Assembly (NCBI RefSeq): GCF_030269365.1
Contig: NZ_BSTF01000026.1
Location: forward strand, 33,096-97,095
DNA from: Lentzea sp. NBRC 102530
GTDB lineage: Bacteria; Actinomycetota; Actinomycetes; Mycobacteriales; Pseudonocardiaceae
DNA: 64,000 nucleotides
Direction of reading: 5' to 3'
Part shown: one piece after another, positions 1 to 8,760 of the stretch
Layout: each line of letters begins with the position of its first letter
Numbering within the stretch: the stretch's first letter is position 1
The notes under the pieces: generated by a model
Told to the model about the DNA's origin: nothing
Databases searched by the model: none
Seen by the model: only the letters and a program-made list of their open reading frames with translations
Translations under genes and position numbers: made by a program

Positions 1-1
1 C

Positions 2-1831
2 CGGCTCACCACCCCGCTGCTGCACGGTGCGCCGGTGTCGTGGGACGAGGCGCTGGACCACGTGGCGGCGCGGATCGGGTTCTACGAGCCCGACGAGGTC
101 GCGGTGTTCGGCGGCGGTGGGCTGACGAACGAAAAGGCTTACGCGCTCGGCAAGTTCGCTCGGGTGGCGCTGAAGACCTCGCAGATCGACTACAACGGCC
201 GGTTCTGCATGTCGTCCGCCGCTGCCGCGGGCAACAAGGCGTTCGGGCTCGACCGCGGGATGCCGTTTCCGTTGACGGACCTGCGCACCGCGGACACCGT
301 GCTGCTCGCGGGCTCGAACCCGGCCGAGACGATGCCGCCGTTCCTGCGGCACCTCGAAGGCGCGCGGCTGATCGTCATCGACCCGCGCCGGACCGCGACG
401 GCCGAGCGCGCGACGTTGCACCTGCAGCCCGCGCCCGGCACCGATCTGGCGCTGGCGCTGGGGCTGCTGCACACCGCCGTCATCGAGGGCGTGATCGACA
501 AGGAGTACATCTCCGCGCGCACCACGGGTTTCGACGACGCGTGGCGGGTGGCGGCGTCGTGGTGGCCGGAGCAGACCGAACGCGTCACCGGTGTCTCCGC
601 CGCTGACCAGCGCGCCGCCGTGCACATGCTGGCCGGGCGGTCCTACATCCTGTCGGGGCGCGGCACCGAGCAGCACGCGTCCGGCACCGACACCGTGTCG
701 GCGTGGATCAACCTGGCGCTGGCGCTGGGACTTCCCGGCCGCGTGGGTTCCGGCTACGGCTGCCTGACCGGGCAGGGCAACGGCCAGGGCGGCCGCGAGC
801 ACGGGCAGAAGGCCGACCAGCTGCCCGGCTACCGCAAGATCGACGATCCCGTGGCGCGGCGGCACGTCATGGACGTCTGGGGTGTCGACTGGCTGCCCGG
901 CCCCGGCCGCAGCGCGTACGAACTGCTGGTCGCCGAGGACATCAAGGCGATGCTGGTGTTCGGCAGCAACCCGGTGGTGTCGGCGCCGCGCGCGTCCGGC
1001 GTGGCCGACCGGTTGCGTTCGCTGGACCTGTTGGTGGTGGCGGACTTCGTGTTGTCGGAGACGGCGGCGATGGCCGACGTCGTGTTCCCGGTGACGCAGT
1101 GGGCCGAGGAGGACGGCACGATGACCAACCTCGAGGGCCGGATCATCAGGCGCCGCAAGGCACTCGACCCGCCGCCCGGGGTGCGCAGCGACCTGGAGCT
1201 GCTGCACGGGCTCGCGTCCCGGCTCGGCGTGCCGGACGGGTTTCCCGTTGCGCCGCAGGAGGTCTTCGAGGAACTGCGGCGCGCGTCGGCGGGTGGCCTC
1301 TCCGACTACTCGGGCGTGACGTACGAGCGGCTGGAGACCGAGCAGCTGCACTGGCCGGTGCCCTCGGTCGACCACCCCGGCACCCCGAGGCTGTTCCTCG
1401 ACCGGTTCGCACATCAGGACGGGCTGGCGCGGTTCGTCCCGGTCGACCACCGCGGCCCGGCCGAACCGCCGGACGCCGACTTCCCGTTGCAGGCCACCAC
1501 CGGTCGCGTGTTGCAGCACTACCAGTCGGGGGCGCAGACGCGGCGGATCGACGAGCTGCTGAAGGCCGTTCCCGAGATGTACGTGGAGATGCACCCGGAC
1601 ACGGCCTCGCGCGCGGGGCTGAGTCCGGACGGTCTGGCACGCGTCGTGTCCAGGCGGGGAACGGTGACGGCGGTCGTGCGCTGCGTGCCGAGCATGCGGG
1701 CCGACGCGGTGTTCCTGCCGTTCCACTTCCCCGGTGACGGGCGGGCGAACCTGCTCACCAACCCCGCGCTCGATCCCACGAGCCGGATGCCCGAGTTCAA
1801 GGTGTGCGCGGTGCGATTGGAGCGGGCATGA
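2..1831 (+). CDS. nasA: Assimilatory nitrate reductase catalytic subunit (molybdopterin oxidoreductase), 5' partial
   Basis: Reduces nitrate to nitrite at a molybdopterin centre in the cytoplasm. The frame is already open at base 2 (RLTTPLLHG...VSWDEAL), so the N-terminal 4Fe-4S domain lies outside the window and the GTG/ATG-like codons near base 35 are internal. Visible are the molybdopterin core (YNGRFCMSSAAAAG, then GSNPAETMPP), the NasA-type stretch ADQLPGYRKIDDPVARRHV, and a C-terminal molybdopterin-dinucleotide-binding domain beginning near TGRVLQHYQSGAQTRR. The stop overlaps the next start as ATGA (1828-1831), so it is coupled to an FAD/BFD protein and followed by narK and nirBD. This supports an assimilatory rather than a respiratory role. 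The family also contains formate dehydrogenases; context and the QTRR region favour nitrate reductase. Confidence 0.88.
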   Translation, partial: RLTTPLLHGAPVSWDEALDHVAARIGFYEPDEVAVFGGGGLTNEKAYALGKFARVALKTSQIDYNGRFCMSSAAAAGNKAFGLDRGMPFPLTDLRTADTVLLAGSNPAETMPPFLRHLEGARLIVIDPRRTATAERATLHLQPAPGTDLALALGLLHTAVIEGVIDKEYISARTTGFDDAWRVAASWWPEQTERVTGVSAADQRAAVHMLAGRSYILSGRGTEQHASGTDTVSAWINLALALGLPGRVGSGYGCLTGQGNGQGGREHGQKADQLPGYRKIDDPVARRHVMDVWGVDWLPGPGRSAYELLVAEDIKAMLVFGSNPVVSAPRASGVADRLRSLDLLVVADFVLSETAAMADVVFPVTQWAEEDGTMTNLEGRIIRRRKALDPPPGVRSDLELLHGLASRLGVPDGFPVAPQEVFEELRRASAGGLSDYSGVTYERLETEQLHWPVPSVDHPGTPRLFLDRFAHQDGLARFVPVDHRGPAEPPDADFPLQATTGRVLQHYQSGAQTRRIDELLKAVPEMYVEMHPDTASRAGLSPDGLARVVSRRGTVTAVVRCVPSMRADAVFLPFHFPGDGRANLLTNPALDPTSRMPEFKVCAVRLERA

Positions 1832-3414
1832 GGCGAGTCGTGATCGTCGGGTACGGCATGGCGGGCGCCCGGTTGGCGGACGAACTGCGCCGCCGGGACC
1901 CGGACGTGTCGGTGACCGTGGTGGGTGCGGAGCCGCACGCCGCCTACAACCGGGTGCTGTTGTCGACGGTGGTCGCGGGGGCGATGACGCCGGAGTCGAC
2001 GCGGCTGCACGACGAGGGGTGGGCGGCCGAGCACGGCATCGACCTGCGGCTGGGCACCGAGGTGGTGGGGATAGACCGCACCTCGCGCACGGTGACCATC
2101 ACTCCGGCTTCCGCCACCGCCTCAGCTCCGGCTTCCGCCACCGCCTCAGCTCCGGCTTCCGCCACCGCCTCCGGCCCGGCTTCCGCCACCGGCTCATCCC
2201 CTGCCCCTGCCCCAGCCGCTTCCCCGGCCCCAGCCTCCGCCGAGCCCGGTGGGGCCGAGTCCGTCGAGACCATCCCTTACGACGCCCTCGTCCTCGCGAC
2301 CGGCAGCGTCCCCTGGGTCCCACCGGCCGAGGGCCTCCTCGAGGACGGCAAGCTCGCCCCCGGAGTCGTCGCCTTCCGCACCCTCGACGACTGCGCCCAG
2401 ATCGCGAACGCCGCCGCCAAGGGCGCACCCGTCGTCGTCCTCGGCGGCGGGCTGCTCGGCATCGAGGCCGCTCGGGGCCTGGCCGGCCGCGGCTGCCTCG
2501 TCACCGTCGTGCACCCCGTCGGCCACCTCATGGAACGCCAGCTCGACCCCGGCGCCGGCGGCGTCCTCGCCCGCACGCTGGGCAAGCTCGGCATCGAGTT
2601 CCGCCTGAACGCCTTCGCCGCCAAGTACCTCCCCGGCGACGGCCTCGTCCTCGACGACGGCACCCACGTCCCCGCCGAGCTCGTCGTGGTGTCCGCGGGC
2701 GTGCGCGCCGAGACGTCCCTGGCGGTGCAGGCAGGTCTGACCGTCGACCGCGGCATCGTCGTCGACGACGCACTCAGGACCAGCGACCCGCGCATCCACG
2801 CGATCGGCGACTGCGCCCAGCACCCCGGCACCGTGTCGGGGCTGGTGCAGCCCGCGTGGGACCAGGCCGCGGTGCTCGCCGACCGCCTGACCGGCGCGAA
2901 CCCGGCCGCCCGATACAGCGGCACCTCCGTCGTCACCAGACTCAAGGCACGCGACGTGGACCTCGCGGCGTTGGGGGACGTGCACACCGACGTCGACTGC
3001 CCCGACTCGGAAGTCCTGTGCTTCCAGGAACCCTCGCGCGGCCGGTACGCCAAGCTCGTGCTGCGCGACGACCGGGTGACGGGCGCGATCGTGCTCGGCG
3101 CGCCGGACGCGGCCGCCACGATCACGCAGCTCTACGACCGGGGCATCCCGGCGCCGACGGACCGGCTCGCGTTGCTGCTCGGACGGGCGTTGCCGGCCGA
3201 GGCCGCGTCTCCCGCCGACCTGCCGTCCAGCGCGGTGATCTGCCGCTGCAACACCGTCTCCAAAGGACAGATCGTGTCGGCCTGGCGGGCGGGGGCGGAG
3301 ACGTTGCCGCAGCTCGCGGAGGCCACGCGGGCCACGACGGGGTGCGGTGGCTGCAAGGACGCGGTGTGCGGGCTGCTCGACTGGCTCGGCGCCTCACAGC
3401 CGGCCCCGGCGTGA
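1828..3414 (+). CDS. FAD/NAD(P)-dependent oxidoreductase with C-terminal BFD-type [2Fe-2S] domain, NirB-like, nitrate reductase partner
   Basis: Probably passes electrons from NAD(P)H to the preceding nitrate reductase. ATG 1828 is chosen because it gives the dinucleotide-binding start MRRVVIVGYGMAGARLADEL and overlaps the upstream stop by 4 bases; an ATG 24 bases earlier adds nothing conserved. The protein is 528 residues: FAD domain, central NAD domain (VVLGGGLLGIEAARGLAGRG), FAD-site AIGDCAQ, then a BFD-like domain with C472-x-C474 and C506-x2-C509. The oddity is an Ala/Ser/Pro/Thr low-complexity insertion at about residues 93-142. It falls in the FAD domain at the hairpin just before the conserved PYDALVLATGS strand, and is encoded by 24-bp tandem repeats. 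Known relatives are NirB N-termini and NasB/NasC subunits; the exact partner is inferred from position. Confidence 0.82.
   Translation: MRRVVIVGYGMAGARLADELRRRDPDVSVTVVGAEPHAAYNRVLLSTVVAGAMTPESTRLHDEGWAAEHGIDLRLGTEVVGIDRTSRTVTITPASATASAPASATASAPASATASGPASATGSSPAPAPAASPAPASAEPGGAESVETIPYDALVLATGSVPWVPPAEGLLEDGKLAPGVVAFRTLDDCAQIANAAAKGAPVVVLGGGLLGIEAARGLAGRGCLVTVVHPVGHLMERQLDPGAGGVLARTLGKLGIEFRLNAFAAKYLPGDGLVLDDGTHVPAELVVVSAGVRAETSLAVQAGLTVDRGIVVDDALRTSDPRIHAIGDCAQHPGTVSGLVQPAWDQAAVLADRLTGANPAARYSGTSVVTRLKARDVDLAALGDVHTDVDCPDSEVLCFQEPSRGRYAKLVLRDDRVTGAIVLGAPDAAATITQLYDRGIPAPTDRLALLLGRALPAEAASPADLPSSAVICRCNTVSKGQIVSAWRAGAETLPQLAEATRATTGCGGCKDAVCGLLDWLGASQPAPA
2104..2199 (+). repeat. Four-copy 24-bp in-frame tandem repeat inside the FAD oxidoreductase
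   Basis: Copies start at 2104, 2128, 2152 and 2176. The first two are identical, the third and fourth diverge at their ends. Each copy encodes an 8-residue PASATASA-like unit. The tract then decays into a Pro/Ala-rich stretch to about 2250. Because the period is a multiple of three, copy-number change would not break the frame. Confidence 0.9.
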
Positions 3415-3473
3415 TGTGCGGCGGAGTTGCCGTCGCCGTCATCGGCCAGAACGCCCTGGTAACGCGCGGTTCT

Positions 3474-3479
3474 TAGGTT
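3474..3479 (+). promoter_or_regulatory. Candidate -10 hexamer for narK
   Basis: TAGGTT lies 31 bases before the narK ATG, in the only sizeable gap (96 bp) of the nitrate cluster. A GTAAC motif at about 3460-3464 resembles half of a GlnR box, but no second GlnR half-site is clear. The -10 call rests on motif and position only. Confidence 0.35.
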
Positions 3480-3510
3480 TCCCGGCAACGCCGACCCGCG
3501 GAGGACTTCA

Positions 3511-4812
3511 ATGAGCTGGATCGACCACTGGGAGCCGGAGAAGCCCGAGTTCTGGGAGAGCAGGGGCAAGCGGATCGCCCGCAAGAACCTGGCGTTCTCG
3601 ATCCTCGCGGAGAACCTCGGGTTCAGCGTGTGGGTGCTGATGAGCATCGTGGTGGTGAGCCTCGGCTCCGTCGGCTTCGACTTCAGCGTGGGCCAGCAGT
3701 TCTGGTTGCTGATCGTGCCGAACCTGGTCGGTGCGGCGCTGCGGGTGCCGTACACGTTCGCGGTGCCGAGGTTCGGCGGGAGGGCGTGGACGACGATCAG
3801 CGCCGGGCTGCTGCTCATCCCGTGCGCGATGCTCGCCCACGCGGTCAGCACGCCGGGCACGCCCTACTGGTTCTTCCTGCTCACGTCGGCCGCGATGGGG
3901 CTCGGCGGCGGCAACTTCTCGTCGTCGATGGCGAACATCTCGTTCTTCTACCCCGAGGGCAAGAAGGGGCTGGCGCTCGGCTTGAACGCGGCCGGCGGCA
4001 ACCTCGGCGTCGCGATCACGCAGCTGCTCGTGCCGATCGTGATCACCATCGGCACCGGCGTCAACCTCGCCTACGCGGCGTTGATCTGGATGCCGTTCAT
4101 CGTCGTGGCGACGGCCTGCGCGTGGTTCTTCATGGACAGCCTGACGCAGGCCAAGCCGGACGGGCAGTCGTACAAGCTCGCGCTGTCGAACCAGCACACG
4201 TGGGTGATGTCGTTCCTGTACATCGGCACGTTCGGGTCGTTCATCGGGTTCTCGTTCGCGTTCCCGTCGCTGATCAAGCTGTCGTTCGCCGACCACAAGG
4301 GCTGGGTGGCGCTCGCGTTCCTCGGGGCGTTGATCGGGTCGGTGGCCCGGCCGCTGGGCGGGTGGCTCGCGGACCGGATCGGCGGTGCCAAGGTGACGCT
4401 GGGGACGTTCGTCGGCCTCGCGCTGGGCACCGTCGGCGTGATCCTGAGCGTCGACACGAAGAACTTCGCGCTGTTCTTCGGCTCGTTCATCGCGTTGTTC
4501 GTGCTGGCGGGCGTCGGCAACGGGTCGACGTACCGGATGATCCCGGCGATCTTCCGCACCCAGTCGGACTGCGACAAGTCCGCGAAGCGCCAGGCCGCCG
4601 CGGTGGTCGGCATCGCGGGTGCGATCGGCGCGGCCGGCGGTGTGCTGGTGAACCTCGTCTTCAAGTTCTCGCTGGAGGGCTCGAAGACGCTGACGCCCGC
4701 GCTCACCGCGATCCTCGTCTTCTACGGCCTCTGCCTCGCCACGACCTGGTGGTTCTACCTGCGCCGCACCGTCTTCGCGGCGCGTCCGTCGCTCGCCCAC
4801 GCGGGCGTGTGA
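3511..4812 (+). CDS. narK: Nitrate/nitrite MFS transporter NarK
   Basis: Moves nitrate in and/or nitrite out across the cytoplasmic membrane. The 433-residue protein has about twelve hydrophobic segments and the NarK nitrate signature around residues 130-145 (GLGGGNFSSSMANIS followed by FFYPEGKKG). A second glycine-rich nitrate-signature-like segment lies near AAAVVGIAGAIGAAGGV. The ATG is preceded by GGAGG (3498-3502) at good spacing. It sits between the nitrate reductase pair and nirB and has its own candidate promoter at 3474. Sequence alone does not say whether it is an importer, antiporter or exporter. Confidence 0.93.
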   Translation: MSWIDHWEPEKPEFWESRGKRIARKNLAFSILAENLGFSVWVLMSIVVVSLGSVGFDFSVGQQFWLLIVPNLVGAALRVPYTFAVPRFGGRAWTTISAGLLLIPCAMLAHAVSTPGTPYWFFLLTSAAMGLGGGNFSSSMANISFFYPEGKKGLALGLNAAGGNLGVAITQLLVPIVITIGTGVNLAYAALIWMPFIVVATACAWFFMDSLTQAKPDGQSYKLALSNQHTWVMSFLYIGTFGSFIGFSFAFPSLIKLSFADHKGWVALAFLGALIGSVARPLGGWLADRIGGAKVTLGTFVGLALGTVGVILSVDTKNFALFFGSFIALFVLAGVGNGSTYRMIPAIFRTQSDCDKSAKRQAAAVVGIAGAIGAAGGVLVNLVFKFSLEGSKTLTPALTAILVFYGLCLATTWWFYLRRTVFAARPSLAHAGV

Positions 4813-4901
4813 CCGCGGCCGCTTTACCGGGCCGACACACAGCAGACCTGGGGATGACACACGGCCCGGTGACGATGCCGGGGCGGGAGGAGGGACTTGC
4901 G

Positions 4902-7358
4902 ATGACTCGAACGCTGGTCGTGATCGGCCACGGCATGGTGGGCCACCGGCTCGTCGACCTCCTGCGCGACTCCGCGTGGCGGATCGTCGTGTTCGGCGAG
5001 GAATCCCGCCCCGCGTACGACCGGGTGGCGCTGTCGTCCTATGTGGACAGCTGGAGCTCGACGGGGCTGGAACTGCCCGCGCTGACCGGCTGCGAGCTGC
5101 GGCTCGGCGAGAAGGTCGTGTCGGTGGACCGGGAACGGCGCGTGGTCGTCGGAGCCTCCGGTGTCGAGGTTTCGTACGACGCTCTGGTGCTGGCCACGGG
5201 TTCGGTGCCATTTGTGCCGCCGGTGCCCGGCCGCGACCTGCCCGGCTGCCACGTCTACCGGACCATCGACGACCTGGACGCGATCCGCGCGACCGTCGAG
5301 GCCGCGTCCCGGCCCGGCCGGAAGTCCGGGATGGTGCTGGGTGGCGGGTTGCTCGGGCTGGAGGCCGCCAACGCGTTGCGGGGCATGGGGGTGTCGCCGC
5401 ACGTCGTGGAGCTGGCGCCGCGGCTGATGCCGATCCAGGTCGACGACGGCGGTGCGTCGTTGCTGAAGCGGCTGGTCGAGAAGCTCGACCTGACCGTGCA
5501 CACCGGGACCTCGGCCTCCTCGATCGAACGGGACGGGTCGCGGTTGATCGCGAAGCTCGCCTCCGGGCTGGAGCTGGACCTCGACGTCGTGGTGTTCAGC
5601 GCCGGCATCCGGCCGCGGACCGACCTCGACCTGGGGCTGGAACTGGGGCCGCGCGGTGGGTACCTGGTCGACGCGGCCTGCCGGACGGCCGATCCCTCCG
5701 TGTTCGCCATCGGCGAGTGCGCCGCCGTCGAAGGTGTGACGTACGGGCTCGTGGCGCCCGGCTACTCGATGGCCGAGGTCGTCGCGGACCAGCTTTCCGG
5801 TGGTGCGCGGACGTTCCCGGGCGCGGACGTCTCCACGAAGCTGAAGCTGCTCGGCGTGGACGTGGCTTCGTTCGGCGACGCGCACGCCGCCACCGAGGGC
5901 GCGCTCGAGGTCGTCGTGAACAACGCCGTGGCCGGCACCTACAGCAAGCTCGTGGTGTCCGACGACGCCCGGACGTTGCTGGGTGGCGTGCTCGTCGGCG
6001 ACGCCTCCTCCTACCTGTCGCTGCGACCGTTGGTGGGCAAGGAGGTTCCTGCCGCGCTGTTGCAGCCGGGGGGAGCCGTCGACGTCGAGATGCCCGCTGA
6101 CGCGCAGGTCTGCTCGTGCCTGGCGGTGACCAAGCAGACGATCACGGACGCGATCGTGTCCGGCGTGGCCTGTGACGTGGCCGAGCTGAAGGCGTGCACC
6201 AAGGCCGGTACCGGGTGCGGTTCGTGCGTGCCGATGCTGAAGAAGCTGCTGACCGAGTGCGGTGTCGAGCAGTCCAAGGCGTTGTGCGAGCACTTCACGC
6301 ACTCGCGGGCCGAACTGTTCGAGATCGTGCGGGCCACCCGGATCTCCACGTTCTCCGAACTCGTCGCGCGGCACGGCACCGGGCGCGGGTGCGACATCTG
6401 CAAGCCCGCCGTGGCGTCGATCCTGGCCTCTCTGGGGAACGGGCACATCCTCGGTGCCTCGCAGGTCTCGTTGCAGGACACCAACGACCGGTTCCTGGCG
6501 AACATGCAGCGCAACGGGACGTACTCGGTCGTGCCGCGGATCCCCGGCGGGGAGATCACGCCGGAGAAGCTGATCGTCATCGGCGAGGTGGCCCGCGACT
6601 TCGGGCTCTACACGAAGATCACCGGCGGGCAGCGGATCGACCTGTTCGGGGCGACCGTGGACCAGTTGCCGTTGATCTGGCGCCGGTTGGTGGACGCGGG
6701 CTTCGAGTCCGGGCACGCCTACGGCAAGTCGTTGCGCACGGTGAAGTCCTGCGTCGGGACGACCTGGTGCCGTTACGGGGTGCAGGACTCCGTCGGGCTC
6801 GCGATCGAGCTGGAACTGCGCTACCGCGGGTTGCGGTCGCCGCACAAGCTCAAGTCCGCGGTGTCGGGCTGTGCGCGTGAGTGCGCCGAGGCGCGGTCCA
6901 AGGACTTCGGCGTGATCGCCACCGAGAACGGCTGGAACCTCTACGTGGGCGGCAACGGCGGCTTCACGCCCCGGCACGCCGACCTGCTGGTGTCCGATGT
7001 GGACACGGCGTCGCTGATCCAGATCATCGACCGGTTCCTGATGTTCTACATCCGCACGGCCGACCGGCTGCAGCGCACCTCGGTGTGGCTGGAAGGCCTC
7101 GACGGAGGCCTCGACCACCTGCGTGAGGTGGTCGTCGACGACAAGCTCGGCATCTGCGCCGAGTTGGAGGCCGCGATGGCCTCGCACGTCGACGACTACG
7201 CCGACGAGTGGCGCGGTGTGCTGGAGGACCCGGAGAAGCTGGCCAGGTTCACGTCGTTCGTGAACGCCCCCGGCGTTCCCGACCCCACCATCTCGTTCCG
7301 CGCGGAGCGGGGACAGCGCGTCCCCGTGTCCCTGGGGATTCCGGAGGTCGTCAGGTGA
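4902..7358 (+). CDS. nirB: Nitrite reductase [NAD(P)H] large subunit NirB
   Basis: Catalyses six-electron reduction of nitrite to ammonium in the cytoplasm using NAD(P)H, FAD, siroheme and 4Fe-4S. The 818-residue protein has, in order, an FAD/NAD module (VIGHGMVGHRLVDLL at the N-terminus, GGGLLGLEAANAL), a BFD-like [2Fe-2S] segment near residues 403-445 (CSCLAVTKQ ... GTGCGSC), a second related segment (GRGCDICKP), nitrite/sulfite ferredoxin-like half domains, and the siroheme/4Fe-4S cysteines C617-x5-C623 and C657-x3-C661. ATG 4902 was chosen because GGGAGGAGGG precedes it (4883-4893) and the protein then begins directly with the Rossmann fold; the frame is open far upstream but antisense-like there. 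It overlaps nirD by 4 bases. Confidence 0.96.
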   Translation: MTRTLVVIGHGMVGHRLVDLLRDSAWRIVVFGEESRPAYDRVALSSYVDSWSSTGLELPALTGCELRLGEKVVSVDRERRVVVGASGVEVSYDALVLATGSVPFVPPVPGRDLPGCHVYRTIDDLDAIRATVEAASRPGRKSGMVLGGGLLGLEAANALRGMGVSPHVVELAPRLMPIQVDDGGASLLKRLVEKLDLTVHTGTSASSIERDGSRLIAKLASGLELDLDVVVFSAGIRPRTDLDLGLELGPRGGYLVDAACRTADPSVFAIGECAAVEGVTYGLVAPGYSMAEVVADQLSGGARTFPGADVSTKLKLLGVDVASFGDAHAATEGALEVVVNNAVAGTYSKLVVSDDARTLLGGVLVGDASSYLSLRPLVGKEVPAALLQPGGAVDVEMPADAQVCSCLAVTKQTITDAIVSGVACDVAELKACTKAGTGCGSCVPMLKKLLTECGVEQSKALCEHFTHSRAELFEIVRATRISTFSELVARHGTGRGCDICKPAVASILASLGNGHILGASQVSLQDTNDRFLANMQRNGTYSVVPRIPGGEITPEKLIVIGEVARDFGLYTKITGGQRIDLFGATVDQLPLIWRRLVDAGFESGHAYGKSLRTVKSCVGTTWCRYGVQDSVGLAIELELRYRGLRSPHKLKSAVSGCARECAEARSKDFGVIATENGWNLYVGGNGGFTPRHADLLVSDVDTASLIQIIDRFLMFYIRTADRLQRTSVWLEGLDGGLDHLREVVVDDKLGICAELEAAMASHVDDYADEWRGVLEDPEKLARFTSFVNAPGVPDPTISFRAERGQRVPVSLGIPEVVR

Positions 7359-7666
7359 TCGTCTGTGGCGTTGAGGCTCTGCGTCCGGAGCAGGGGGTCG
7401 CCGCCCTGCTGCCGGACGGATCGCAGGTGGCGGTGTTCCTGACCGCGGACGGCTCGGTGCACGCCCTGGACAACATCGACCCGTTCAGCGGGGCGGCCGT
7501 CCTGTCGCGCGGGATCGTCGGCGACCGGGGCGGCGAACCCGTCGTGGTGTCACCGGTCTACAAGCAGGCCTTCTCGCTGGCCACCGGCAAGTGCCTGGAC
7601 TCTCCCTCGGTTTCCGTTGCCGTGCACGGGGTGCGCGTGCGTGACGGTGTCGTGGAGCTGACGTGA
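7355..7666 (+). CDS. nirD: Nitrite reductase small subunit NirD
   Basis: A 103-residue Rieske-fold partner of NirB. The GTG start overlaps the nirB stop (GTGA), a typical coupled pair. Recognisable positions are the core VHALDNIDPFSGAAVLSRG and the C-terminal VYKQAFSLATGKCLDSP, where Rieske ferredoxins would carry cluster ligands. As usual for NirD, the paired Cys/His ligands are missing, so it is expected to bind no cluster. Its stop overlaps the following GTG by 4 bases, extending the coupled operon into siroheme synthesis. Confidence 0.93.
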   Translation: MIVCGVEALRPEQGVAALLPDGSQVAVFLTADGSVHALDNIDPFSGAAVLSRGIVGDRGGEPVVVSPVYKQAFSLATGKCLDSPSVSVAVHGVRVRDGVVELT

Positions 7667-8760
7667 CCGCGCCGCTGCCGTTGGCGGGGTTCACGATCGG
7701 CGTCACCGCGGCTCGCCGTGCCGACGAGCTGATCGCTTTGCTGGAGCGCAAGGGTGCCTCGGTGATGCACGGGCCCGCGTTGCGGATCGTGCCTCTGCCG
7801 GATGACGCGACACTTCATGCGGCGACTTTGGAACTCGTGTCGTCGCCCGTCGACGTCGTGGTGGCCACCACCGCCATCGGGTTCCGCGGCTGGTTCGAGG
7901 CCGCGGAGGGGTGGGGGCTCGCGGCTCGCTTGCACCGGGCGTTGGAAGGGGCCGTGGTGCTGCCTCGCGGGCCCAAGGCGAAAGGGGCCGTGCGAGCGGC
8001 TGGGCTGGTCGAGACGTGGTCGCCGACGTCCGAGTCCAACGCCGAGTTGTTGCAGTACCTGTTGCGTCTCGGGGTCGCCGGGAAGCGGATCGCCGTTCAG
8101 CTGCACGGGGAGCCGTTGCCGGACTTCGTCGGGTCGTTGGTCGCCGCCGGGGCCGATGTGGTCGAGATTCCCGTTTACCGGTGGGAGCCGCCGGCTGACA
8201 CCGGGCCCCTGTTGCGGTTGATCGACGCTGTGGTGGCCGGGTCGGTGGATGCTCTGACGTTCACCTCGGCGCCCGCTGCTGCATCGGTGTTGCGTTCCGC
8301 GCCTGATGTTCCGGCGTTGGTTTCGCGGTTGCGGCGGGATGTCCTGGTGGTGGGGGTGGGTGCGATCACCGCGGGGCCGTTGGTCGCTGCCGGGATTCCT
8401 GTCGTGCAGCCCGCCCGGTCCCGGATCGGGTCGATGGTGCGGGAGTTGGCCGTGGAGCTGCCTTCCCGGGCGTTGCGGTTGCGGATCGCCTCGCGGGACA
8501 TGGAGATGCGGGCGCAGGCCGTGGTGGTCGACGGGGAGCTGCGGCCCGTTGCTCCTGCGCCCATGGCCGTGTTGCGGACGTTGGTGGCTGCTCGGGGGCG
8601 GGTGGTTTCCCGGCAGGAGTTGCTGGCTGCCCTGCCGTCCGGTGGGGAGGAGCACGCGGTGGAGACCGCTGTGGGGCGGCTGCGGACTGCCCTGGGGGCG
8701 CCGCAGATGGTGTGCACGGTGGTCAAGCGGGGGTATCGACTCGCCATGGAGCCCGTATGA
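7663..8760 (+). CDS. hemD: Uroporphyrinogen-III synthase fused to an OmpR-type winged-helix domain
   Basis: Residues 1 to about 260 resemble HemD, which closes hydroxymethylbilane to uroporphyrinogen III, the precursor of NirB siroheme (TIGVTAARRADELIALLERKG; GPKAKGAVRAAGL; TFTSAPAAASVL). The last ~100 residues form a Trans_reg_C winged helix (PMAVLRTLVAARGRVVSRQELL ... AVGRLRTALG ... VKRGYRLAM) with no receiver domain. Length is 365 residues. GTG 7663 overlaps the nirD stop and the stop overlaps the next ATG. This fusion occurs in actinobacteria next to nitrite reductase genes, where it is often annotated as a regulator. Whether this one is an enzyme, a regulator or both cannot be read from the sequence. 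Confidence 0.85.
   Translation: MTAPLPLAGFTIGVTAARRADELIALLERKGASVMHGPALRIVPLPDDATLHAATLELVSSPVDVVVATTAIGFRGWFEAAEGWGLAARLHRALEGAVVLPRGPKAKGAVRAAGLVETWSPTSESNAELLQYLLRLGVAGKRIAVQLHGEPLPDFVGSLVAAGADVVEIPVYRWEPPADTGPLLRLIDAVVAGSVDALTFTSAPAAASVLRSAPDVPALVSRLRRDVLVVGVGAITAGPLVAAGIPVVQPARSRIGSMVRELAVELPSRALRLRIASRDMEMRAQAVVVDGELRPVAPAPMAVLRTLVAARGRVVSRQELLAALPSGGEEHAVETAVGRLRTALGAPQMVCTVVKRGYRLAMEPV

Noticed and set aside
2104..2199. CRISPR-like or non-coding repeat array
   Set aside because: Repeats are directly adjacent with no spacers, have a 24-bp period, and are in frame with the enclosing oxidoreductase.
3455..3480. GlnR box before narK
   Set aside because: One GTAAC half-site is present, but the second half does not match the GlnR pattern at the expected spacing.
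3630..4901. Extending nirB upstream to a much larger protein
   Set aside because: The added part is out-of-frame translation of narK. A strong ribosome-binding site precedes ATG 4902, which begins at the Rossmann fold.
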